The notes: generated by a model not told the origin, from the letters alone. A stretch of DNA of 64,000 nucleotides from Providencia sp. R33 (GCF_019343475.1 NZ_CP072453.1:1860001-1924000), one strand, 5' to 3'. Shown: positions 50,425-59,540, counted from the stretch's first letter. A program made the numbers and translations.

Positions 50425-51078
50425 CTAAGGGGCTAATCTATCAATTTTCCAGCCATCCCCTTCCCGTTGGTATAAAAAACGGTCATGCAGACGGTGAGTG
50501 CCACCTTGCCAAAATTCGACACTATCAAATACCACACGAAAGCCCCCCCAAAAACTAGGTAAAGGTACTTCTCCATTTTTAAATTTTTGTTTTAACTCTA
50601 AAAATTTACCTTCTAAAATTCCTCTAGCCGAAATTTTAGAAGATTGGGCTGAAGCCCATGCAGCAATTTGGCTATCTTTAGGCCGGCTGTGGAAATATTT
50701 CACCACTTCAATCGGGTTTAAACGCTCAGCAACGCCCGTAAAATTCACTTGGCGTTCAAGTGGATACCACGGAAAGTGTAAGCTTATTTTATTATTTTTT
50801 TCAAGGTGTTGTGCTTTACGACTACCCATGTTGGTATAAAATACCAAGCCTTTATCATCAAAATGTTTTAACAGTACAATACGCTGATATGGTTGCCCAG
50901 TTTCATCCACGGTCGCCACTGACATCGCTGTCGGGTCACTTAATCCTGCCTCACACGCCTGCTTCATCCATAATTCAAAAAGGGTTAATGGATTAGGCGT
51001 TAGGTCATTACGTCTAAGCCCGCCTTTTGTGTACTCACGACGGACAGAGGTGAGATCAACTTCATTTATCTCATTCAT
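50425..51078 (-). CDS. pdxH: pyridoxine 5'-phosphate oxidase PdxH
   Basis: A 217-residue FMN enzyme that oxidises pyridoxine or pyridoxamine phosphate to PLP. RREYTKGGLRRNDLTPNPLTLFELWMKQA opens it; YQRIVLLKHFDDKGLVFYTNMGSRKA binds FMN and FWQGGTHRLHDRF is the C-terminal signature. I placed the start at 51078 with AAGGA about seven bases upstream; the longer frame overlaps anmK. Length matches E. coli (218). It sits 19 bp after anmK on the same strand. Confidence 0.97.
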   Translation of the reverse strand: MNEINEVDLTSVRREYTKGGLRRNDLTPNPLTLFELWMKQACEAGLSDPTAMSVATVDETGQPYQRIVLLKHFDDKGLVFYTNMGSRKAQHLEKNNKISLHFPWYPLERQVNFTGVAERLNPIEVVKYFHSRPKDSQIAAWASAQSSKISARGILEGKFLELKQKFKNGEVPLPSFWGGFRVVFDSVEFWQGGTHRLHDRFLYQREGDGWKIDRLAP

Positions 51079-51097
51079 TTGATATCCTTCAGTTCGG

Positions 51098-52222
51098 TTA
51101 TTTCTTATCACTGTTTTTAGGGTACACTGCGCCTAAAACAGTTTCCCTTGTCGCCCCAGTCACGGAAGCAAGATTACCTGATAGCCCTGCAACTGTACGC
51201 GCAGCTAACCAAGCAAATGCCAATGCTTCCATATCATCACCACTAAGACCAAATTTATCACTTGGTGCAACCTCAATACCTGGTAACAGAGCTGACAACC
51301 GCTGCATTAAAAAAGTGTTTTTTGCGCCACCCCCACAAACAATGAGTCGCTCACTTCCACCGCATAATAAAACTTGTTCAGCGATAGATGCGGCCGTTAA
51401 CTCACATAATGTTGCTTGAATATCTTGCGCTGAAATATGAGGGAAATGCGTTAAATGCTGGTCTAACCATTGTGTGTTAAAATATTCACGCCCTGTACTT
51501 TTTGGTGATGAACGCTTGAAATAAGGGTCATTCATCATAACTTTGAGCAATGCATTATCGACCTGACCGCTACTTGCCCACTCGCCATCTTGGTCAAAAG
51601 CTTTTTGCTGATTACGCCATGTCCAAGTGTCCATCAGCATATTGCCAGGCCCTGTGTCATACCCTTTCACATAAGCACCTGGGAGTAATGCTGTGATGTT
51701 TGCTATCCCACCAATGTTTAAAACAATACGTTTTTCAATTGAATGGCCTAAAACGGCTAAGTGGAAGGCTGGTACTAATGGTGCACCTTGACCACCATAA
51801 GCCATATCACGACGCCTAAAATCCCCCACTGTCGTAATACCCGTTAAAGCAGCAACGCGGTTATTATCACCAAGTTGTATCGTAAATGGTTGCTCTCCGT
51901 CTGGTTCATGCCAAACGGTCTGCCCATGGCAGCCAATAGCTATGATATCTTCAGCTGTTAACCCTGTTTGCACCAATAATTGATTAATCGCGTCCGCATA
52001 AAGCGAGCCTAATTCACGATCTATCTTACCAATCTCAGATAATGTTGTTTCTTGACCTTGGCAGATATTTAAAATTCTTTTTTTCAACTCAATCGGAAAT
52101 GTGACACTCAAACTAGCCTGTTCTGCAACAAATTTGTCACTAATTGCGGCAAGAACAACATCAACCCCATCCAAACTGGTTCCTGACATAACCCCTATGT
52201 AACGACCTGACTTAATCATCAT
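51098..52222 (-). CDS. anmK: anhydro-N-acetylmuramic acid kinase AnmK
   Basis: A 374-residue kinase of murein recycling; it opens and phosphorylates anhydroMurNAc to MurNAc-6-phosphate. YIGVMSGTSLDGVD is the N-terminal signature (phosphate-binding), GCHGQTVWHEP, TVGDFRRRDMAYGGQGAPLVPAFH and GYDTGPGNMLMDTW follow. I chose 52222 with AAGGA six bases upstream. It lies upstream of pdxH and probably shares an operon, as in E. coli. Confidence 0.96.
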   Translation of the reverse strand: MMIKSGRYIGVMSGTSLDGVDVVLAAISDKFVAEQASLSVTFPIELKKRILNICQGQETTLSEIGKIDRELGSLYADAINQLLVQTGLTAEDIIAIGCHGQTVWHEPDGEQPFTIQLGDNNRVAALTGITTVGDFRRRDMAYGGQGAPLVPAFHLAVLGHSIEKRIVLNIGGIANITALLPGAYVKGYDTGPGNMLMDTWTWRNQQKAFDQDGEWASSGQVDNALLKVMMNDPYFKRSSPKSTGREYFNTQWLDQHLTHFPHISAQDIQATLCELTAASIAEQVLLCGGSERLIVCGGGAKNTFLMQRLSALLPGIEVAPSDKFGLSGDDMEALAFAWLAARTVAGLSGNLASVTGATRETVLGAVYPKNSDKK

Positions 52223-52747
52223 TCTTGTTCCTTCAGAGTGCACATTCACTTTCAATTTCAGTTATTAAAGATTGTGCTTTGAAGGAGAATTTTGTCAACA
52301 ATTCGATGTAATTTCTCGTGCCGCTTCGCAGGAATAATAAATATTTCTTTTCAGGACAAAAATTTCTTTACAACCTAAATAAAAATGGCGTTTTTTAATA
52401 TATGGATTTAAAATTCTAAATATAATGTTTTACAATAAAATTATCCGCTAAACATGATAAGTGTTTCGATTTTAAACAAACCCATTTGAATGCATTTTAG
52501 CTATCCATGTGAAATGACATTCATAAAATGACGATTAGAGAGGCATATTTAACAAAGCGTGCCTTACTCGATGAAATGTTGTTGAATTTGAGATATTTTA
52601 CCTAGTGTTTACACTCTATTTAAATCAGAATCAGTAATCTAACCATCGCTTTAAATACCATTATTTCGATACTTGTTGTGTATATGGTGGAAACAAATTT
52701 ACGATGCTATGTTAGTGCTACAAACAGCAAATCTCATAGGAGTTATT
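52223..52747. other. divergent intergenic region upstream of slyB
   Basis: About 525 bp with promoters for anmK and slyB. The slyB side has a PhoP-type box at 52606-52622 and a -10 TAATCT at 52635-52640. No other element or small gene was identified; the rest is AT-rich. Confidence 0.5.
52606..52622 (+). promoter_or_regulatory. PhoP box of slyB
   Basis: TGTTTACACTCTATTTA is a direct repeat (TGTTTA, N5, TATTTA) with 11-bp period, the PhoP-box format, placed 12 bp before a -10-like TAATCT. slyB is PhoP-regulated in enterics. Confidence 0.7.
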
Positions 52748-53215
52748 ATGCTTAAGAAAGTTTTTGTAGGTGTTGTTGCAGTTGCAGCGTTATCAGGCTG
52801 TGTCAATACCAGTACACTTTCTGGTGATACTATTTCAGCCAATGACGCGAAACAGGTTCAGACTGTGACCTATGGTACTGTTTTGAACGCTCGTCCTGTG
52901 ACTATTCAAGCGGGTGAAGATGGTAATGTCATCGGTGCAATTGGTGGTGCAGTTCTGGGTGGCTTATTAGGCAATACTATTGGTGGTGGTACAGGAAATA
53001 CTCTTGCAACCGCAGCAGGTGCTATCGCAGGTGGTCTTGCTGGACAGCAAGCACAAGGTGCTTTAAATAGAAGCCAAGGTGTTCAATTAGAGATCCGTTT
53101 AGACAGCGGTAAAAATATTGTCGTTGTACAAAAACAAGATCCTAGCGCGTTTCGTAATGGCCAACGTGTCATGATTGCAAATAGCGGAAATACCGTTACT
53201 GTATCCCCTCGCTAA
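52748..53215 (+). CDS. slyB: outer-membrane lipoprotein SlyB
   Basis: A 155-residue lipoprotein: MLKKVFVGVVAVAALSGC with lipobox LSGC (Cys18), then a glycine-zipper domain (VIGAIGGAVLGGLLGNTIGGGTGNTLATAAGAIAGGLAGQQAQG) and a C-terminal beta domain. AGGAG precedes the ATG at 52748. SlyB forms stabilising nanodomains around outer-membrane proteins during envelope stress in E. coli. A PhoP box lies upstream, fitting PhoPQ control. Confidence 0.96.
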   Translation: MLKKVFVGVVAVAALSGCVNTSTLSGDTISANDAKQVQTVTYGTVLNARPVTIQAGEDGNVIGAIGGAVLGGLLGNTIGGGTGNTLATAAGAIAGGLAGQQAQGALNRSQGVQLEIRLDSGKNIVVVQKQDPSAFRNGQRVMIANSGNTVTVSPR

Positions 53216-53236
53216 TCTCGTATTAATGATTAAAGC

Positions 53237-53266
53237 ATGTTCACCGACAACAGTGTCGGTGAACAT
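53237..53266 (+). terminator. hairpin after slyB
   Basis: Perfect 13-bp stem ATGTTCACCGACA (53237-53249) and TGTCGGTGAACAT (53254-53266), 4-nt loop, 21 bp after the stop; the T-run is weak. Confidence 0.75.
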
Positions 53267-53712
53267 CACTTATGATTTTCCACTCAATAACATTTAGCAA
53301 TCAATTACATTGCACTTAGAATAATTTTTTATTAATTAACTAATGATGTTTACGTTAACGTTTAAACCTTTGCCTATAAACTAAAAATACTGACTTATTT
53401 ATTCTACGCAGTAGTGATACATGTTACCATTATCATAAAACATATTATTCATTCTAATTAATGCATTATCTATTAAGCTAGTTAGCTATGTATTCCGTCA
53501 TAAATAGGGTTAATCCTGTTTTCTATTCACAATAGCTATAACACATTAGAGCGATTTCATTAAAACACCATCACCATAGCCTTCAATTACAGGGGAACCA
53601 AAGTTATATGGATTTTATATGTTTTTCATTTAAATCATTTAAAACCAAACGTGCTAATAACAACCTACTTAAATTGTCATTGCTTTATTTATTGTCTTTG
53701 AAATTATATAAG
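53267..53712. other. convergent AT-rich gap between slyB and slyA
   Basis: About 446 bp without a convincing gene. A 36-codon frame from 53609 (MDFICFSFKSFK...) has no ribosome site at normal spacing and is probably chance. Confidence 0.4.
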
Positions 53713-54147
53713 TCATGAATCACTTTGTAAGCGAATAATATTTTTTTCAAGTTTTAATAAAAGTTGCGATAACAGGTCAAGTTCCTCTTGGCTAATGTTA
53801 CTTAAAATTTCAATACGTGTGTTGTTAATCACTTGATCAACTGTTTTAATAAATGGCTCAGATTCCTCGGTTAGTTTGATTCTTTTTGCACGCCTATCAT
53901 TTGCACAGGTATGTCTCGAAATGAGTTTTTTTTCCTCTAATTGGTCTAATGTTCTGACCAATGAAGGCTGTTCAATACCTATCGCTTTCGCCAATTGAAT
54001 CTGCGACTGCTCAGGGGGTAACTGACTGATGTTATGTAGTGTAACCCAGTGAGTTTGCGTTAGTTTTAGTGGTTTTAATCGATGGTCAATTAATGCTCTC
54101 CACATGCGAACTACACGTGATAGCTCTGTCCCTATTTGTGATTCCAA
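53713..54147 (-). CDS. slyA: MarR-family regulator SlyA
   Basis: A 144-residue winged-helix regulator, the same length as E. coli SlyA. LTQTHWVTLHNISQLPPEQSQIQLAKAIGIEQPSLVRTLDQLEEKKLISRHTCANDRRAKRIKLT is the DNA-binding core. The start codon is TTG at 54147 with GGAGG four to five bases upstream; slyA also starts with TTG in enterics. SlyA often counters H-NS and controls envelope and virulence genes. It is convergent with slyB. Confidence 0.96.
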   Translation of the reverse strand: MESQIGTELSRVVRMWRALIDHRLKPLKLTQTHWVTLHNISQLPPEQSQIQLAKAIGIEQPSLVRTLDQLEEKKLISRHTCANDRRAKRIKLTEESEPFIKTVDQVINNTRIEILSNISQEELDLLSQLLLKLEKNIIRLQSDS

Positions 54148-54679
54148 TTTACCCTCCTTTTATATAATTATAATGTCTAAAAAATATACCAGACTCATAT
54201 TATTTTTTAAATTATATATTAATTTCCTTTTATGTTTACAACTTTTTATTGACATAAAAGTCAACAAATACCTATTTATAGTGATATTCCCTCTATTGAA
54301 AGTGATATGTATCATACTAATAATTATCTATTTTGACTTGAAAATCTGGCTAGAAAAATACTATAGCCTATCAATTTCCTTACGAATAAGAATAACTGGA
54401 GTCTTCTTTCGGATCTATCTATTTTAGCCTTTAGCGTAATTATCAAGAGCAATAGAAAATACAATTCAAGATAAATCTTTAAAAAACAAAACAATATAGT
54501 TAATCTTGAAAAGATTCAATGTGAAATTCATTTCAATTCAAGCATATTGATATTTAATAAATAAAATTTAATTGAAATGTAAAGTCTGAAATTAGTGAAA
54601 TTAAAATAATTAGCAATGAATTAATTTTAATTAAATACAAATCATATGATTAAAATCACGCATCCCGCTATTTTATTCA
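54148..54679. other. AT-rich intergenic region
   Basis: About 530 bp upstream of slyA. An 84-codon plus-strand frame from 54173 (MSKKYTRLILFFKLYINFL...) is very hydrophobic but has no ribosome site and reads like AT-rich chance sequence. No hairpin with a T-run was seen. Confidence 0.4.
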
Positions 54680-54919
54680 TTAAAAAAGCGATTGCTGACT
54701 ATCCGTAATTTCATCTTGAATTACTTTTTTGTTTATCAATCTCAGATAACGCTGACGGCATAACCGAATGATATTGCGTTTTTCTGCATTGGAAAATTTT
54801 AACCAATTGAATCGTTCATCTCGGGTTCGATAACAACCTCGGCAATAGCCTTGTTCATTTGTTTGGCAGATCCCACGACAAGGGCTAGGTATTTCAAAAA
54901 ACTCGAGTTGCTCAGCCAT
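54680..54919 (-). CDS. ydhL: DUF1289 protein YdhL
   Basis: A 79-residue protein with the DUF1289 four-cysteine pattern: SPCRGICQTNEQGYCRGCYRTRDERFNWLKFSNAEKRNI. The cysteines may bind an iron-sulfur cluster or metal. AAGGGGG a few bases before the ATG at 54919 fixes the start; the length equals E. coli YdhL. It is divergent from gloA as in the E. coli region. Function is unknown. Confidence 0.92.
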   Translation of the reverse strand: MAEQLEFFEIPSPCRGICQTNEQGYCRGCYRTRDERFNWLKFSNAEKRNIIRLCRQRYLRLINKKVIQDEITDSQQSLF

Positions 54920-55093
54920 CGTTCCCCCTTCAAATGCAAAAACTATCATAAAGGTATGATATACTCTTGAAAATTGAGTATTACCACTATTTGACTAAAA
55001 AATAAACTGTTATCGCTGTATTTAACAATTTAAGCACGTTATATTAATAGGTAAATCGATTCAGGATTATTGAGTAAATTTTAAGAGGTTTAT

Positions 55094-55501
55094 ATGCGCT
55101 TACTTCATACCATGTTACGTGTTACTGATATGCAACGTTCAATTGATTTTTATACCAAAGTATTAGGAATGCGTTTACTGAGAACAAGTGAAAATACTGA
55201 GTATAAATATTCTTTAGCTTTCGTTGGTTATAGTGATGAAAGTGAAGGTGCTGTCATTGAGCTAACCTACAATTGGGGCGTAGATAGCTATGATATGGGG
55301 AATGCATACGGCCATATTGCTCTAGGTGTTGATGATGTTGCTAAAACTTGTGATGACATCCGCCATGCTGGTGGTAATGTCACTCGCGAAGCAGGTCCCG
55401 TGAAAGGAGGCTCAACAATCATTGCTTTCGTTGAAGACCCTGATGGCTATAAAATCGAATTGATCGAAAACAAAAGTGCTAGTAAAGGTTTAGGTCATTA
55501 A
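55094..55501 (+). CDS. gloA: glyoxalase I GloA
   Basis: A 135-residue VOC-fold lactoylglutathione lyase that converts the methylglyoxal-glutathione hemithioacetal to S-lactoylglutathione. The metal ligands His5, Glu56, His74 and Glu122 all match the nickel-dependent E. coli enzyme. AGAGG precedes the ATG. Length equals E. coli GloA. It is followed by rnt on the same strand, 126 bp away. Confidence 0.97.
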   Translation: MRLLHTMLRVTDMQRSIDFYTKVLGMRLLRTSENTEYKYSLAFVGYSDESEGAVIELTYNWGVDSYDMGNAYGHIALGVDDVAKTCDDIRHAGGNVTREAGPVKGGSTIIAFVEDPDGYKIELIENKSASKGLGH

Positions 55502-55627
55502 TTAGGTATATCATTTAAAGTTTAAGCTACCTAATGGTTGCTTAAACTTTCTTCTTAGCTTATCTGCCAATTTTTCTTATTTAGGCATAATATAAGCCAA
55601 TCAGAAACTTAATAATCGAAAGTCCTA

Positions 55628-56272
55628 ATGTCTGAAAAAAACAATCCGAATGCCCTAGTAAACCGTTTCAGGGGATACTACCCTGTTGTTATTGATGTTG
55701 AAACAGGCGGGTTCAACGCAAAAACTGATGCCCTGCTTGAAATTGCAGCGATTACACTAAAAATGGACAAAGATGGCTGGCTTTCTATGGATGAAACGCT
55801 GCATTTTCATGTAGAGCCATTTAAAGGGGCTAATTTAGAACCATCAGCACTTGCTTTTACAGGAATTGACCCAACAAATCCATTACGAGGAGCAGTCAGT
55901 GAATATGAGGCTCTCCACGCGATATTTAAGGTCATTCGCAAAGGCATGAAGAATACCGATTGCAACCGCGCGATAATCGTTGCACATAACGCAAATTTTG
56001 ATCACAGCTTTGTCATGAATGCCGCCGAACGTGCAGGATTAAAACGCAATCCATTCCACCCTTTTGCTACTTTTGATACCGCGGCATTAAGTGGCTTAGT
56101 GTTTGGTCAAACAATCCTTGCAAAAGCCTGTGTCAGTGCAGGGATCCCGTTCGATGGTAAACAAGCCCATGGTGCACTGTATGATACTAACCGTACCGCA
56201 CTTTTATTTTGCGAAATCGTGAATAAATTCAAAAAGCTTGGCGGCTGGCCAATTATTGAAGACGAAAAGTAA
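55628..56272 (+). CDS. rnt: ribonuclease T
   Basis: A 214-residue DEDDh exonuclease that trims the 3' ends of tRNAs and other stable RNAs. Asp23 and Glu25 (VIDVETGGFN), HNANFDHSFVM and HGALYDTNRTA with the final His and Asp complete the active site. Length matches E. coli RNase T (215). A long shared hairpin separates it from convergent grxD. Confidence 0.97.
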   Translation: MSEKNNPNALVNRFRGYYPVVIDVETGGFNAKTDALLEIAAITLKMDKDGWLSMDETLHFHVEPFKGANLEPSALAFTGIDPTNPLRGAVSEYEALHAIFKVIRKGMKNTDCNRAIIVAHNANFDHSFVMNAAERAGLKRNPFHPFATFDTAALSGLVFGQTILAKACVSAGIPFDGKQAHGALYDTNRTALLFCEIVNKFKKLGGWPIIEDEK

Positions 56273-56290
56273 AAAAGTGAGCAGAAAACA

Positions 56291-56340
56291 AAAACCGCAG
56301 TAGATAAATAGCACTTCACCTTTATCTACTGCGGTTTTTT
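56291..56340 (+). terminator. bidirectional terminator between rnt and grxD
   Basis: Perfect 18-bp stem, 56291-56308 with 56321-56338 (inner part CCGCAGTAGATAAA), flanked by A and T runs; it can end both convergent genes. Confidence 0.93.
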
Positions 56341-56371
56341 ATTACGCACACTTACTGGTTATTATGAGTAA

Positions 56372-56716
56372 TTATGCGTTAGCGTCATCTTCTGGGCGGT
56401 ATTTATCTGCTGTTTCTTTGATTAATGATTGCAGCTCGCCGCGTTGGAACATTTCCATAATGATATCGCAACCACCAACGAGTTCACCATCTACCCATAA
56501 CTGTGGGAAAGTTGGCCAGTTTGCATATTTTGGCAATTCAGCACGAATATCTGGGTTTTGTAAGATATCGACATAAGCAAAGCGCTCACCACATGAAGAT
56601 AGGGCTTGAACCGCTTGAGCAGAAAAACCGCAGCTCGGAAGTTTTGGTGAGCCTTTCATGTATAATAAAATTGGGTTTTCTTTAATTTGGCGCTCAATTC
56701 TTTCAATTGTTGTCAT
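56372..56716 (-). CDS. grxD: monothiol glutaredoxin GrxD
   Basis: A 114-residue CGFS glutaredoxin (LPSCGFSAQAVQAL), with WPTFPQLWVDGELVGGCDI forming the glutathione site. GrxD carries iron-sulfur clusters and supplies them with BolA-type partners. The ATG at 56716 has AAGGA at normal spacing; the longer frame to 56764 is not supported. Length matches E. coli GrxD (115). Confidence 0.96.
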   Translation of the reverse strand: MTTIERIERQIKENPILLYMKGSPKLPSCGFSAQAVQALSSCGERFAYVDILQNPDIRAELPKYANWPTFPQLWVDGELVGGCDIIMEMFQRGELQSLIKETADKYRPEDDANA

Positions 56717-56844
56717 TTTTACTTCCTTAACATTAAACATGATTAGTATATTTTTATTTATCAACTAGATAGTTGATTTTTAGCCCTAAAATATACTACG
56801 CAATACGATATTTCGTTTTAAATATGTCAACGGCTATTTGTATG

Positions 56845-56868
56845 AAAAAAGAGGGGGTAATCCCCCTC
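56845..56868 (-). terminator. intrinsic terminator of a small minus-strand transcript
   Basis: Stem GAGGGGG (56851-56857) and CCCCCTC (56862-56868) with a TAAT/ATTA loop, followed on the minus strand by six T. Only the 26-codon frame at 56892-56972 lies upstream of it. Confidence 0.75.
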
Positions 56869-56891
56869 CTTTGATTTGCTACTATTGTGAC

Positions 56892-56972
56892 TTATTTATG
56901 ATTCAAGTCAAATAAATCTATGCCTTGTTTTTCGCCAACCGCGGCTTCTAGCCCATTCTTAATTTTCTTCAT
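56892..56972 (-). CDS. 26-residue frame, possible small gene or remnant
   Basis: MKKIKNGLEAAVGEKQGIDL... ends in DLNHK. GAGG lies close to the ATG and a good terminator follows 24 bp after the stop, so the unit could be expressed. It could also be the tail of a decayed gene, since a second coherent but startless frame lies at 57031-57192. No family is recognised. Confidence 0.3.
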   Translation of the reverse strand: MKKIKNGLEAAVGEKQGIDLFDLNHK

Positions 56973-57030
56973 ACACCTCTACATGCTCTATTATCTGATC
57001 AGCTAATACCAGCCCCAAATATCATAACCT

Positions 57031-57192
57031 TTGTTATCAAAAGAAACGATTAACTTGGATAACGAGAGAAAATTCGCCATTGACGAGATACTACAAGCTT
57101 GTGCAACGACAAAACCAACCATATCCCTCACTAAATCTACAACTGGTTTTCTTGTCAAAGATGGAAGTGATCGCTATATAGCCTCCACTTAG
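57031..57192 (+). pseudogene. startless 53-codon frame, possible gene remnant
   Basis: A plus-strand frame LLSKETINLDNERKFAIDEI... ending in VKDGSDRYIAST has protein-like composition but no ATG, no ribosome site and a stop right upstream. It may be the C-terminal remnant of a lost gene. Nothing identifies the family. Confidence 0.25.
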
Positions 57193-57488
57193 GAGCACCA
57201 TTCCGCCCCTCTATCGAGCGGAGGTGTGTCGCATAACCCGCAAAAAACAAGATCAACATAAATATTTGAGATATGTCTTGATCCAAAAACAACAAAAAAT
57301 GTTTATATAGGTATTGCTCATATTTGATGTCGGATCATGACACGGCAACCAAATAAAACTGAGATAAAAATAAAAAATACGCACACATATGCCCTGAGAG
57401 CACATCAGCAAAAACAGTATAAATACTCATCATGCTTGCACTACTCTCTAATAAGGATAAACTTATCTTTTTTTAAAATACAAACCTT

Positions 57489-57680
57489 ATGCATATCACC
57501 CCCATTACAACCTTACTCATACTCATTTCATTCTTTATTTTCATTGTATTTTTTATTATTAAAAATCGGCAACAACCAGACATCACTCCCCTTTTTCTCA
57601 AGGCTTTTATCTACTTACTTACCGCTATCATATTCATAAATTTGATTTTTTTAATTCGAACCTTCATTGGCTGGAACTAA
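57489..57680 (+). CDS. possible small two-helix membrane protein
   Basis: A 63-residue frame (MHITPITTLLILISFFIFIVFFIIKNRQQPDITPLFLKAF...) with two hydrophobic helices joined by a short polar loop and a positively charged end (RTFIGWN). There is no good ribosome site, and the region is very AT-rich, so it may be chance. It ends about 160 bp before the nucleotidyltransferase gene. The rest of the 56717-57840 gap shows nothing else convincing. Confidence 0.3.
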   Translation: MHITPITTLLILISFFIFIVFFIIKNRQQPDITPLFLKAFIYLLTAIIFINLIFLIRTFIGWN

Positions 57681-57840
57681 CGCCAACTATCCGTTACAAA
57701 ATCCCATACTCTTCCTTATTGTTCCTATGCATTCTCTTTATATAAAATCTGCACGCATTCTACTTAATACAATCTTAATCAATAAATGTCTTGATTAACG
57801 TATTCTGTAAGGCTTTTTAAAATTTAGGAGCCTATGAAAC

Positions 57841-58620
57841 ATGTTGCCCCCTTCTCACCACTCGTTTATCAATCACTTAATATCGATTATCCGCCATGAT
57901 ATTAGAGCCGATGCGCTGCTTGGCGGCGGTTCACTTGTCCATGGTGGGTTCGATGAATACTCAGATTTAGATTTTATCATCGTCATTAAAGATGAATACT
58001 ACGATGAGATTCAATCTGATAAGCAAAAATTTGCAAAAAATATCGGCACACTGCTTAATGCCTTCACAGGGCACCATGTAGGGGAGCCTAGGTTACTAAT
58101 CTGTTTATATGGCCCGCCACTTTTACATGTGGATTTAAAATTTATCACCTTGGATATGCTTGAGCACCGTGTTGAAAACCCAGTGATATTATTTGCACGT
58201 GAAGAAAATGCCATCAATGCAAAAATAGCCTCATCACAACCCCATTGGCCTGAAAAATCACCAGATTGGTTTGAAGAAAGAGCATGGATTTGGCTTCATT
58301 ATGCAACCGTTAAATTAGCACGTGGTGAGCTCTATGAAGCGATTGGCATGATTTCTTTTTTTCGCGAGCAAATCCTGGGACCAATGTTATATCGTTGCGC
58401 GGGAATGCCCCAACGAGAAGTTAGGCGCATTGAACAACTTGGCCTAGATCCAGAGAAATTATTAGCAAGTACGCTTGCTAGCCACAACCGAGGCTCAGTC
58501 AAGTCTTCCATAAAAAATGCGATTACAGCTTATGTCACGCTGAGAACGGATTTACCGCCAAGCCCAAACGCTGTACTTTCAGAGACTCTTCTTCGTGAAA
58601 TGCTCGATGCGCTTGAATAG
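57841..58620 (+). CDS. nucleotidyltransferase-fold protein
   Basis: A 259-residue protein with a minimal nucleotidyltransferase motif at residues 28-48: LGGGSLVHGGFDEYSDLDFIIV (GS...DxD). A third carboxylate may be in LLHVDLKFI. The C-terminal half is helical (LHYATVKLARGELYEAIGMISFFREQILGPMLYRCAGMPQREVRRIEQLG), as in aminoglycoside- or lincosamide-type transferases and related unknown proteins. AGGAG lies ten bases before the ATG. Substrate is unknown; no toxin or antitoxin partner is adjacent. Confidence 0.75.
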   Translation: MLPPSHHSFINHLISIIRHDIRADALLGGGSLVHGGFDEYSDLDFIIVIKDEYYDEIQSDKQKFAKNIGTLLNAFTGHHVGEPRLLICLYGPPLLHVDLKFITLDMLEHRVENPVILFAREENAINAKIASSQPHWPEKSPDWFEERAWIWLHYATVKLARGELYEAIGMISFFREQILGPMLYRCAGMPQREVRRIEQLGLDPEKLLASTLASHNRGSVKSSIKNAITAYVTLRTDLPPSPNAVLSETLLREMLDALE

Positions 58621-58883
58621 TCATCGAAGGCCGCTTTTGGCATCGAAAAATACCTAGCGACGTTATCTCTTAGTAAAATATTACTCAAATATTTGGTTGT
58701 TAACATGCTATTAACGCGATTACATTTGCCCTTTATCGGACTAATCGTGTTACTATTAACATATTAAGAATCATACAGGCCATTTGGCATAAAACTGTAG
58801 ATAAACAACAAAACACTATATTTCGCTCACTTTACGAGCAAACACCCATATGTTTTGATATAAAAGCAATCAAGGAGTACGTC

Positions 58884-59462
58884 ATGTCATTTGAACTTCC
58901 CGCTCTACCGTATGCTAAAGATGCTTTAGAACCTTATATTTCAGCTGAAACTTTAGAATATCACTATGGTAAACACCACAATACCTACGTTGTTAACTTA
59001 AACAATTTAATCAAAGGCACTAACTTTGAAGGTAAGTCTTTAGAAGAAATCATCAAAACGTCTGAAGCGGGTGTATTTAACAATGCAGCTCAGGTTTGGA
59101 ACCATACTTTCTATTGGAATTGCTTAGCGCCAAATGCAGGCGGTCAGCCAACAGGTAAAGTTGCTGACGCTATCAATAAAGCATTTGGTTCTTTCGCTGA
59201 GTTTAAAGCGCAATTTACGGATGCAGCAACCAAAAATTTTGGCGCAGGCTGGACTTGGTTAGTTAAGAAAGCAGATGGTAGCTTAGCTATCGTTAATACC
59301 TCTAACGCAGCAACACCTATTTCAGGTGACGACAAACCTGTATTAACGGTTGATATTTGGGAACACGCTTACTACATCGATTACCGTAATGCTCGCCCTA
59401 AATACTTAGAAAATTTCTGGGCGCTGGTTAACTGGAAATTCGTGGAAGAAAACTTAGCTTAA
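58884..59462 (+). CDS. sodB: iron superoxide dismutase SodB
   Basis: A 192-residue superoxide dismutase. Metal ligands His27, His74, Asp157 and His161 match E. coli SodB exactly, and Gln70 in AAQVWNH marks the iron type. AAGGAG precedes the ATG. The leader holds AAGCAAT (58864-58870) just before the ribosome site, complementary to ATTGCTT in the core of both RyhB copies, so iron-starvation repression by RyhB is expected. A terminator follows. Confidence 0.97.
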   Translation: MSFELPALPYAKDALEPYISAETLEYHYGKHHNTYVVNLNNLIKGTNFEGKSLEEIIKTSEAGVFNNAAQVWNHTFYWNCLAPNAGGQPTGKVADAINKAFGSFAEFKAQFTDAATKNFGAGWTWLVKKADGSLAIVNTSNAATPISGDDKPVLTVDIWEHAYYIDYRNARPKYLENFWALVNWKFVEENLA

Positions 59463-59486
59463 TTTAATATGTTTTCTCAATAGAAT

Positions 59487-59515
59487 AAGGGCGAGTTATT
59501 ACTCGCCCTTATTTA
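59487..59515 (+). terminator. intrinsic terminator of sodB
   Basis: Perfect 9-bp stem AAGGGCGAG (59487-59495) and CTCGCCCTT (59502-59510), then ATTTATT. It also faces the convergent ynhF. Confidence 0.85.
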
Positions 59516-59540
59516 TTCACCCAATGAAGATGAAACACAA

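Noticed and set aside
54173..54427. 84-codon hydrophobic ORF next to slyA
   Set aside because: No ribosome site, extreme A/T composition giving Ile/Leu/Phe/Lys-rich translation; does not resemble the E. coli genes found beside slyA.
57337..57639. 100-codon plus-strand ORF
   Set aside because: Overlaps a more protein-like frame at 57489, Ser/Leu/Tyr-rich chance-type composition, no ribosome site.
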